Of a stretch of DNA of 64,000 nucleotides, positions 51,601 to 57,967 are shown in pieces. Numbering within the stretch: the first letter of the stretch is position 1; every line of letters begins with the position of its first letter. Source of the stretch: Rhizobium sp. BK196 (GTDB lineage Bacteria > Pseudomonadota > Alphaproteobacteria > Rhizobiales > Rhizobiaceae); NCBI RefSeq assembly GCF_014193255.1, contig NZ_JACHZB010000001.1, forward strand, positions 372,001-436,000, in the 5' to 3' direction. The notes beneath the pieces are model-generated. The model was given only the letters and a program-made list of their open reading frames with translations. It was not told the DNA's origin and did no database searches. The position numbers were made by a program, and so were the translations under genes.

Positions 51601-52407
51601 CTTCATGAGATCACGCCTGACCTGAAGGGCGAATACGCATTGTTCGCCACGCGACTGGAAGGCGACGATACCGATGTCAGCCGGCTTGAACCGCGTTTCG
51701 GCCTTGCCTGGGAACCCGTGCAAAATCAGTGGCTGCGCGCCGCCTTTATGCGCCAGGGCCTTGACACCGGCGTACCATCGCTGGCGCCCGTCGGCATCCT
51801 TGGCCTGCAGGCCAACCAGTTCTCAGTCGGTGCAGAGGGATACGCCGATACGATTGCCTTGCAATGGGATGCCGAATGGACGGACCGTTTCTTCACGTCA
51901 GTCGAATACCAGCATCAGGAATTGCACGATTTCTCAATCGGTCTGCCGGTCACCGGCCTCGCACTCGTCGACAGCCAGACTTACGGGCGCGGCACCATCG
52001 ATCGCGCCGCCGTTACGGCCAACGTTGCTCTGGGGTCCGGCTTCGGTCTCTCGGCCACTTATGCCTATATGGATTCCGAGAACGAGGATCCGACGACCTT
52101 CAACTACCACGGCGATCTGCCTTTCATCCCGCAAAACTCCGGCCAGATCGCGCTGACCTGGGTCAATGAAGCCAAGGTGAAAGCCACTGTTGCTGCAAAT
52201 TATGTCGGCGAGCGCTCCGGCGATCTGGTCGGCACGAAACTCGACGATTACTGGAGCCTGGATGCCCATCTCATCTGGGAACCTTTCGACAAGCGCATCG
52301 CGCTCGAGGCTGCCGCCTACAATCTGCTCGACGAAGATTTTGAGGTTCTGCCCGGCACCCCAGGCTGGGGCCGCGCCTTCAAGGGCAGCCTGAAGATCCG
52401 TTTCTGA
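48640..52407 (+). CDS. FecR-TPR-beta-barrel outer-membrane protein
   Basis: The 1255-residue protein (ATG at 48640 after GGGGG; an upstream TTG at 48586 is less likely) has a signal peptide (about 1-28), a FecR domain (about 65-155: DGDVLRTNATGQLAILFSDH, SGTIWARAQ, ETPAAAAAIRGTDWTM), a TPR region (about 240-595, repeats such as EKAFKKAIELDPQDPLLHAN) and a C-terminal beta-barrel (about 640-1255) ending in the terminal Phe typical of outer-membrane proteins (KGSLKIRF), with TonB-receptor-like last strands. It should sense something at the surface. Two bases separate it from a CHASE2 cyclase gene. Confidence 0.8.
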   Translation: MSGLKSFLRASTSLALMSTLLSFPVAAEPLQRPTPVAGSVIARKTGEEVRFVDVSNWRVVDLNQDLLDGDVLRTNATGQLAILFSDHTQIRLGRNSALQVKKMSATGDTILNLQSGTIWARAQRGGQGLTVETPAAAAAIRGTDWTMTVEGAKTSMIVLEGRVALSNPQGSVDVNEGEGAVATIGQAPHKIISVNPDDREQMLFYLDLRDGFDLMPTSPLRADRMASERRRLLALQPERRTTEDWLELAEVQSAFDGRQAAAATLKNIRGRKLTVAQQARVDLIDATIAGSEKRYGDAARLFQKALPHLDPTRRNMAQYGGYFARSLADPAHSEPLPANPTGPYGAMMEAYATGFLENPRAAIEIIRKAEKRYPNDATLPAVRAQLAELIDDREQMKEAIERSLALDPDHPMALSSRASYRATYERDVNGALADLERAIALAPGYSGAMNSLGLLQSSRDANDEAEKAFKKAIELDPQDPLLHANLAMLYLDQSRMKEAKREIDTAIALDPSFDLALFARGRYYLQSGERDRALEDLLAASTANPAHSQSQFLLAATHYEKGDRLPAEQALDNANRLDDDDPLISSFRTAIDIDDYNADGAIRNAQEFLRRSRARGGDYSGLGANASAGSTLNDAFRLQGLDAWGRYYGDAVFDPFNGTGYIDQSIKGSIFPFVNATSFSDDSISQYRLNSSTYSSFIQGLLLSPHMLSGRSRSASLFDVPFIEGSLGGGINSVDGHTRRIGEAEIQGYSNATVPISFRADLTWEELALDGDYRDFGGFDLDKKLLAGNAYLTATLTPDDRIVSFFNHGKSYGPLNALTTSTAFTDRLNEEFFLPVVGGVIPTLDLPLYQNRYDEGETTIGGIGWSHTFGYRNVLNTALLYSEGKAKTVFDQTFDVSDVTGAPPPDFFPFMETSLESASKTYIAAISHSIGDDTLTWRYGIEGGWTDSSNKTTIHLDTLLPGFVDERTFGPDDESSRVNIGRAYIDLLHEITPDLKGEYALFATRLEGDDTDVSRLEPRFGLAWEPVQNQWLRAAFMRQGLDTGVPSLAPVGILGLQANQFSVGAEGYADTIALQWDAEWTDRFFTSVEYQHQELHDFSIGLPVTGLALVDSQTYGRGTIDRAAVTANVALGSGFGLSATYAYMDSENEDPTTFNYHGDLPFIPQNSGQIALTWVNEAKVKATVAANYVGERSGDLVGTKLDDYWSLDAHLIWEPFDKRIALEAAAYNLLDEDFEVLPGTPGWGRAFKGSLKIRF

Positions 52408-52409
52408 CG

Positions 52410-54422
52410 ATGGCGCGCCCGGCCGCCCTGCGACGCCTTCAGGCAGAACGGCCGCCGGAGCAGAACCGCCCGTCGCAGCGCCCACCCGGCTGGCCCTTCT
52501 CCAGCCGCGGCATCCGCCTTCTCGTGCTGGCGCTGGTCACACTGGTAACGATCTCGCTGATCTCCCGCCTGCCCGCCTGGACGCTGACGGAGCTGCGCAC
52601 CTTCGACTATCTTTCGACAGTCGAGGATCCGACGCCGCCCGACGGCGGGCCGATCATCGTGGCGATCGATGAGCCCTCACTTGCCGATATCAATGCGCAA
52701 TGGCCCTGGCCGCGCAGCCTGCATGCCGAACTCGTCAAACAGCTGCGCGCTGCCGGCGCAAAGGCGATCGCCCTCGATATCATCATGGCCGAACCCTCGA
52801 CGCCCGAGAACGACCAGGCGGTATCATCGGTCGTCGGCGCCGATGTCGTGCTTGCCGGCGACGAAACGCTCATTCAGACGCCGCAGGCCGCTCAGCTGCT
52901 GCGCACCACGCCGCTGCCGCAGATGACCGAGGCCGGCGCGCGCACGGGCATCGCCTCCATCACGCTGAATGGCGACGGCGTCTTCCGCAATATTCCGTCT
53001 TATGAAGATGGCTTCGCCATGGAGCTTGCGAAGGCTGCGGGCATCAAGACGCCGCACCTGCCGGGAGGTTTCCTCATCCAGTCCTTCGGCCCGGCCCGCA
53101 GCTACCCCACCGTCTCCTATTATCAGGCGCTCGACCCGAAGAATTTCCTGCCGCCCGATATCTTCAAGGATCGCGTCGTGCTTGTCGGCCTCAGCCTGCA
53201 GAATGCGCCCGAGATCGACCAGGGCGGCGTCGATGCCTATGCCACGCCCTACACCGTCCACACCGGCAAGCTCGTCTCCGGCGTCGAGGTGCAGGCCACC
53301 ATCTACGACAATATCGTCCATGGCCTGGCGATCACGGAAGCCGGCCTGCCGGTCGTTGCGATCTGCATCCTCATATCAGTCGCTCTTGCTGCCGCCACCG
53401 TCTGGAAATCCACGAGCTGGCGCACGCTGGTCGCCACCGCCGCCGCAATCCTCGCCTTTGCGGCAGCAAGCTACGCCGGCATCCGCTTCGGCCATGTCTT
53501 CGTCTCGCCGCTCGGGCCGACCGTCGCCTTCGTTGCCGTCGCCTTCGGCCAGGCGGCCTTCGATTATACCGAGGAGCGCCGTCAGAAACGCCAGATCACG
53601 CTGGCCTTCGCCCAATATATCTCGCCCGATCTCGTCAAACGCCTCTCCAACGATCCCTCGCAGCTGAAGCTCGGCGGCGAGCGGCGCACGCTGACGGTCT
53701 TGTTTTCCGATGTGCGCGGCTTCACCACCATCGCCGAAACGATGAAGGACGATCCCGAACAGCTGACGACGCTGATCAACCGCCTGCTGACGCCGCTGTC
53801 CGATGTCGTCATGGATCACGGCGGCACGATCGATAAATATATGGGCGATTGCATCATGGCCTTCTGGAATGCGCCGCTCGACGACCCCGATCATGCCCTG
53901 CACGCGGTCAAGGCCTCGATTGCCATGCAGGATGCGATCGGCACGCTGAACCGCGAGCTCGAGCGCGAAGCCGCCGCCACAGGCCGGCCGCTGCATATCC
54001 TCAAAATGGGCGTCGGCATCAACACCGGCGAATGCATCGTCGGCAACATGGGCTCCACCCGCCGCTTCGACTATTCCTGCCTCGGCGACAGCGTCAACCT
54101 CGCCTCCCGCCTCGAAGGCGCTTCGAAGAATTACGGCGTCGCCCTCCTGCTCGGCGAGGAAACCGCCCGCCTCGTCGCCAACAGTTACACCGTGGTCGAG
54201 CTCGACCGCATCATCGTCAAGGGCCGCACCGTGCCCTCGCCGGTCTTCACCGTGCTCAACGGCTCCCACCGATCGGCCCTGCCGGATCACAATGCCTTCC
54301 TCGAAGCGAAATATGCGGGAACGCTCACCATGACCGACCCTGCCTTCGAAACCCTGCCGAACGCCATTCCGGAGCTGTCGGCCTATTACGCGCTGATGCG
54401 CGGCGCTCTCGCAAAGGACTGA
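52410..54422 (+). CDS. CHASE2-domain class III adenylate/guanylate cyclase
   Basis: The 670-residue protein has a first membrane segment (about 35-55), a periplasmic CHASE2 domain (about 60-310: FDYLSTVEDP, IIVAIDEPSLADI, WPWPRSLHAELVKQL), three membrane segments (about 310-390) and a cyclase domain (about 420-600). Metal ligands D434 (LFSDVRGFTT) and D480 (DKYMGDCIMAFW) and the transition-state pair N563 and R567 (GDSVNLASRLEG) are present, so it should be active. CHASE2 is an extracytoplasmic sensor. The gene follows the FecR-TPR-barrel gene at 2 bp, implying a sensor pair. Confidence 0.88.
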   Translation: MARPAALRRLQAERPPEQNRPSQRPPGWPFSSRGIRLLVLALVTLVTISLISRLPAWTLTELRTFDYLSTVEDPTPPDGGPIIVAIDEPSLADINAQWPWPRSLHAELVKQLRAAGAKAIALDIIMAEPSTPENDQAVSSVVGADVVLAGDETLIQTPQAAQLLRTTPLPQMTEAGARTGIASITLNGDGVFRNIPSYEDGFAMELAKAAGIKTPHLPGGFLIQSFGPARSYPTVSYYQALDPKNFLPPDIFKDRVVLVGLSLQNAPEIDQGGVDAYATPYTVHTGKLVSGVEVQATIYDNIVHGLAITEAGLPVVAICILISVALAAATVWKSTSWRTLVATAAAILAFAAASYAGIRFGHVFVSPLGPTVAFVAVAFGQAAFDYTEERRQKRQITLAFAQYISPDLVKRLSNDPSQLKLGGERRTLTVLFSDVRGFTTIAETMKDDPEQLTTLINRLLTPLSDVVMDHGGTIDKYMGDCIMAFWNAPLDDPDHALHAVKASIAMQDAIGTLNRELEREAAATGRPLHILKMGVGINTGECIVGNMGSTRRFDYSCLGDSVNLASRLEGASKNYGVALLLGEETARLVANSYTVVELDRIIVKGRTVPSPVFTVLNGSHRSALPDHNAFLEAKYAGTLTMTDPAFETLPNAIPELSAYYALMRGALAKD

Positions 54423-54463
54423 GGGGGCCGATACCGCACTTTCCCCTGGGCGGCCCTTTGCGT

Positions 54464-54556
54464 CTACAGCGCCGCGCGTCTTTTCGGACGCGCAAAGGAC
54501 GCTGTAGCACTTTGAATTGCTGCATAATTTTATCCTTAAATCGATTCCGATTTAGG
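54464..54556. repeat. Rhizobial intergenic palindromic element
   Basis: The 187-base gap holds two hairpins: CTACAGCG (54464-54471) with CGCTGTAG (54500-54507) enclosing GCGCGTC/GACGCGC, then TAAATCG (54537-54543) with CGATTTA (54548-54554). I recall nearly this sequence as a repeated intergenic element in Rhizobium and Agrobacterium genomes. It may also help end transcription of the cyclase operon. Confidence 0.6.
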
Positions 54557-54609
54557 GAATTAGGCAGTAGGATGCAGGCAGACTCGTCAATCAGCCAAGA
54601 AGTCCCGCC

Positions 54610-55302
54610 ATGTCCCTCCCCGCCACCGTCATCCCCCTGCCGCAGCCCGTTCTTCTGCCCGTCGAAGGCAGCGCCGAGGCCTTCCCGGTCCGCCGTGTCT
54701 ATTGTGTCGGCCGCAACTATGCCGACCACGCCATCGAAATGGGCCACGACCCGAACCGCGAGCCGCCCTTCTTCTTCCAGAAGAACCCCGACAATCTCTT
54801 CGCCGGCAAGGATTTCCCTTATCCGCCACTGTCCAATGACGTCCATTTCGAGGTCGAATGCGTGCTGGCGCTCAAAGCCGGCGGTGCGGACATATCGGCC
54901 GAAAAGGCGCTCGACTGCATCTATGGCTATGGCGTCGGCATCGATTTCACCCGTCGCGACCTGCAGGCCGAAGCCAAGAAGCTCGGCCGCCCCTGGGAGC
55001 TCGCCAAGGCCTTCGAACATTCCGCCCCCGTCTCCGCTCTCGTCCCCGCCAGCCGCCTCGGCCATCCCGTGAGCGGCCGCGTCTGGCTGGACGTCAATGG
55101 CGTCAGAAAGCAGGAAGGCGACTTAAACCAGATGATCTGGAAAGTCCCGGAAATCATTGCAGAGCTTTCGAAACTCTTTGTTCTCGCCCCCGGCGATGTC
55201 ATCATGACCGGCACGCCATCAGGTGTTGCCGCCATCAACAAGGGCGACAGCATCTCCTGCGGCGTCGACGGCATTGCGACGCTCTCGCTGAAAGTGGTCT
55301 GA
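54610..55302 (+). CDS. Fumarylacetoacetate-hydrolase-family protein
   Basis: The 230-residue protein has the FAH C-terminal fold: VYCVGRNYADHAIEMGHDPN, PPFFFQKNPDNLF, metal ligands in HFEVECVLAL (two Glu) and GIDFTRRDLQAEAKKLGRPW (Asp), EHSAPVSALVPA, and LAPGDVIMTGTPSGVA. Members of this size hydrolyse fumarylpyruvate, acylpyruvates or related keto acids with Mg2+. The exact substrate is not determined by sequence. It is followed after 10 bases by a gamma-carbonic-anhydrase-like gene, a common rhizobial pairing. Confidence 0.88.
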   Translation: MSLPATVIPLPQPVLLPVEGSAEAFPVRRVYCVGRNYADHAIEMGHDPNREPPFFFQKNPDNLFAGKDFPYPPLSNDVHFEVECVLALKAGGADISAEKALDCIYGYGVGIDFTRRDLQAEAKKLGRPWELAKAFEHSAPVSALVPASRLGHPVSGRVWLDVNGVRKQEGDLNQMIWKVPEIIAELSKLFVLAPGDVIMTGTPSGVAAINKGDSISCGVDGIATLSLKVV

Positions 55303-55312
55303 GGAGACGGAA

Positions 55313-55843
55313 ATGGCGATCTATGCGCTCGGAGGCTTGAACCCAAAACTGCCACCGCACGGCACCTTCTGGATCGCCCCCGACGCGCATGTGATCGGCG
55401 ATGTCGAGCTTGCCGAAGAAGTCGGCATCTGGTTCGGCGCGGTGCTGCGCGGCGACAACGAGCCCATCGTCATCGGCAAAGCTACCAACCTGCAGGAAGG
55501 CGTCATGGTCCACACCGACCCCGGCTTCCCCACCACGATCGGTGAAAACTGCACCATCGGCCACCACGCCATCATCCACGGCTGCACGATCGGCAACAAC
55601 TCACTCGTCGGCATGGGCGCCACCATCCTGAACGGCGCCAAAATCGGCAACAATTGCCTCGTCGGCGCCAATGCGCTCGTCACCGAAGGCAAGGAATTCC
55701 CCGACAATTCCCTGATCGTCGGGTCGCCGGCGAAAGCTATCCGCACGCTGGATGATGAGGCAGCCGCTAAGATCACCCAGTCCGCGAGGAAGTATGTCGG
55801 CAACTGGCAGCGCTTTGCGCGGGATCTCAAGCGGATCGATTGA
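55313..55843 (+). CDS. Gamma-carbonic-anhydrase-like hexapeptide-repeat protein
   Basis: The 176-residue protein is a left-handed beta-helix of the gamma-carbonic anhydrase/PaaY group: IWFGAVLRGDNEPIVIGKAT, NLQEGVMVHTDPGFPTTIGE, CTIGHHAIIHGCTIGNNSLV, GMGATILNGAKIG. His residues in MVHTD and GHHAIIHG match the trimer-interface zinc ligands. Activity as a carbonic anhydrase is unproven for most members. GAGGAG precedes the ATG at 55313. It is co-transcribed with the FAH-family gene. Confidence 0.88.
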   Translation: MAIYALGGLNPKLPPHGTFWIAPDAHVIGDVELAEEVGIWFGAVLRGDNEPIVIGKATNLQEGVMVHTDPGFPTTIGENCTIGHHAIIHGCTIGNNSLVGMGATILNGAKIGNNCLVGANALVTEGKEFPDNSLIVGSPAKAIRTLDDEAAAKITQSARKYVGNWQRFARDLKRID

Positions 55844-55870
55844 AAAATCGACCGCGCGATCGACGCGGTT

Positions 55871-56569
55871 TCAGTCGGTCGTTGCAGCGAGAATCCTGCC
55901 GCCTTTCGCCTCCTGAACGATGATGGCGCTCTTGAGGTCGCCGGTTGCAGCCGGGATCGGCAGCTTCAATATCTTGCCGTCCCAGGTGCCAATACGCGTC
56001 AGCCCATGCACGACATGGGTGTGCGGCAATGTCTCGCCGGCATTCTCGCCTCTGGTGACCGGAACCTGCACGGTGCCCGGAGAATAGCGGACGAGCCATA
56101 CGTCGGCGGGGGCGGTCCTTCCCTTCGCAGCGTCGATGACGGCCACGTTCCGGGAGAGCGAGATCCCGGGGCCGGACAGTGCGGGCTCGGACGCGATCAC
56201 CCGCCGGATCTCGTTGAGATCATAGCCGACGGTCGACTGGTGGCCGTTGATGACCATCTGCGGCGTGAAAGGGCCGGATTGGCCGAGTGCAGGCTCATAA
56301 GTCACCTGCCGGTCGGTAAACTCCTTCTTCCCAAAAATGTCTTTCCATCCGAGATAATCCCAATAGGTCACCGAGAAGCTCAAGGCGAGCACATGAGGAT
56401 CGTTGCTGAGCTTGACGAGATTGGCATTGGCCGGAGGGCATGAGGAACAGCCCTGGCTGGTGAACAGTTCGACGACTGCAGGCGACTGCCCGGCGGAGGC
56501 CTGAACGGTGGAACCAAAAGCGAAGACTGCTGCGATGATCGCAAGATTGAACGCGGCTGAATGTTTCAT
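55871..56569 (-). CDS. DUF1223-family exported thioredoxin-fold protein
   Basis: From the ATG at 56569 (GGAG eight bases upstream) the protein has 232 residues with a signal peptide (about 1-26). The DUF1223 core follows: VVELFTSQGCSSCPPANANL with a CxxC active-site pair, SFSVTYWDYLGWKDIFGKKE, FTDRQVTYEPALG and FTPQMVINGHQSTVGYD. The fold is thioredoxin-like, so a periplasmic redox role is likely. Such genes often accompany oxidative-stress or metal genes. A decayed molybdopterin-oxidoreductase piece lies behind it. Confidence 0.85.
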   Translation of the reverse strand: MKHSAAFNLAIIAAVFAFGSTVQASAGQSPAVVELFTSQGCSSCPPANANLVKLSNDPHVLALSFSVTYWDYLGWKDIFGKKEFTDRQVTYEPALGQSGPFTPQMVINGHQSTVGYDLNEIRRVIASEPALSGPGISLSRNVAVIDAAKGRTAPADVWLVRYSPGTVQVPVTRGENAGETLPHTHVVHGLTRIGTWDGKILKLPIPAATGDLKSAIIVQEAKGGRILAATTD

Positions 56570-57155
56570 GGCAGTGCTCCCTGATGATCTGCATCTCGTT
56601 CTCCTTCGCAGGTGGAACGCCATTCGTTACAGCTTCACGCAACTGTGACGGCATCGTCCGGACGCCGCGAGGCCGCGGCCTCGGCCTTCCCCGGCTGCAA
56701 ACAAAAAACTTCGAGACGCCTGTAACAAATCCCGCTTCGCCTCCGTACGGGCTGTAGGACGCGACGGTACCGGACATCGAAAACGATCATGGCGAAACTC
56801 GACGATCACAGCCAAGCCACTCCGACAGGCCTGATGACAAGGGTCATTCGCCGGCATTCGCTGGCGACTCGCGTTACGCTGCGCAGACCAGCTCGAACAG
56901 ACGCTGGGCGGCAGCGGAACCTATTACGAGAGCATAGATCTCGACGCCTTCCACCCGCAGACCATGCTCGCCTACCGGATGAACGGCAAGGATCTGGAGG
57001 TCGCTTACGGCGCGCCGCTTCGCCTGCGCGTCGAGCGCCACCTTGGCTACAAGCATCGAGAAAAATGGAAATGCTCCAGGCACTCGTGCCAGCGGACAAT
57101 CTTGCCGCGGAACAGTCTTGCAACGGGCAGTAGCGCCCACAAGGAGGAGAAGGTC
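56570..57155. other. Region without intact gene, holding an oxidoreductase remnant
   Basis: This 586-base stretch between the DUF1223 gene and the Met-rich protein gene contains the molybdopterin-oxidoreductase remnant at 56862-57057. Around 56640-56750 it is GC-rich non-coding sequence, probably the DUF1223 upstream region. An open frame at 56789-57133 is in a different frame from the recognisable remnant and looks spurious. Confidence 0.45.
56862..57057 (+). pseudogene. Remnant of a molybdopterin-dependent (SUOX/YedY-type) oxidoreductase
   Basis: In one frame the DNA reads LRCADQLEQTL, GTYYESIDLDAFHPQTMLAY, RMNGKDLEVAYGAPLRLRVE and RHLGYKH. This is the conserved middle-to-late part of sulfite-oxidase-like molybdopterin oxidoreductases (typically YYESID, HPQT-LAY, GAPLRL-VER-LGYK). 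The frame loses similarity after LGYKH, and no N-terminal molybdopterin Cys region is found upstream, so only about 65 residues survive. Deletion on both sides is inferred. Confidence 0.7.
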
Positions 57156-57428
57156 ATGTTGAAATACACAATAGCAGCAATCGCCCTGGCAGCGGCTTCC
57201 GCACTGCCCGCCTTTGCACAGGACGCGATGATGTCGGCGAAATGCGACGAGGCTTCGATGATGAAAATGCAGGCCGACATGGATGCCATGAAGGATCCTG
57301 CCATGAAGGAAAAGAAGGAAATGGCATCCAAAGAGATGATGATGGCCAAGGATTCCATGAAGGCCAACAAGATGGAAGACTGCAAGACGCACATGGAAAA
57401 AGCCATGAAAAGCATGAGCGACATGTAA
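57156..57428 (+). CDS. Met-rich small exported protein
   Basis: AAGGAGGAGAAGG lies just before the ATG at 57156. The 90-residue product has a signal peptide (about 1-22, LPAFAQD) and a mature helix of about 68 residues with 18 Met, two Cys and one His, plus many Lys/Asp/Glu (MMKMQADMDAMKDPAMKEKK). Met-rich periplasmic proteins often bind Cu(I) or Ag(I) or buffer oxidants, but this is inference. It follows the molybdoenzyme remnant. Confidence 0.7.
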   Translation: MLKYTIAAIALAAASALPAFAQDAMMSAKCDEASMMKMQADMDAMKDPAMKEKKEMASKEMMMAKDSMKANKMEDCKTHMEKAMKSMSDM

Positions 57429-57517
57429 AGCCTGTCAGAGAGACGCGGGCGGCCCCTGGGCTGCCCGTGACAGCGTGGAAATGAACGCCGCTGCACGATC
57501 GGCAACAATTGCCTCGC

Positions 57518-57889
57518 TCAATCGCCAATATCGAAGCGAACGATCCTGCCACCTTCCATGCGAAAGACATGCAGCACCGTTTTGTCCTTCAGACCATGGG
57601 TCTGCCCCTCCAGCGGGCGGCCGTCGAGATCGAATACCCTCTGGATCACCTCCACCTCTATGACACCCTCCTCCGCCTGCCGAAACGCGACTGGCTCCAC
57701 ATGCGGGCTGATGATCGTCCATTGACGGGTCCAATATTCGCGAACCGCCTCACGCCCATGAACATGGCCGCCCTCCATGCCGTTCGCCCAGTCCACATCA
57801 TCGGCCAGCACGGCAAGCACCGCGTCGATATCCCGCGCATTGAAGCGCTCATAGATGTGCTTGATCAGCTGCGTCTGTTTTTCAGACAT
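57518..57889 (-). CDS. SnoaL-like/NTF2-fold protein
   Basis: The 123-residue protein has the SnoaL_2 pattern: helical start KHIYERFNARDIDAVLAVLA, DDVDWANGMEGGHVHGREAV, REYWTRQWTIISPHVEPVAF, then beta strands with KDKTVLHVFRMEGGRIVRFD. Catalytic residues vary in this superfamily and none can be assigned. It may be a small isomerase, hydrolase or binding protein. AGAGAGGAAAC precedes the ATG. It lies next to, and on the same strand as, the DHA2 exporter, but a promoter gap of about 80 bases separates them. Confidence 0.75.
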   Translation of the reverse strand: MSEKQTQLIKHIYERFNARDIDAVLAVLADDVDWANGMEGGHVHGREAVREYWTRQWTIISPHVEPVAFRQAEEGVIEVEVIQRVFDLDGRPLEGQTHGLKDKTVLHVFRMEGGRIVRFDIGD

Positions 57890-57967
57890 GCTGTTTCCTC
57901 TCTCCCGATCTGAATAAGATCGCCAGCGCCGACCCTACCCTGTAATTCTCACCCTCTGCGCAGGCCA

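Noticed and set aside
52410..54422. Calling the CHASE2 cyclase a canonical Pycsar PycC
   Set aside because: PycC enzymes are not known to be CHASE2 membrane sensors, and nucleotide specificity cannot be read with confidence; only a possible functional link is proposed.
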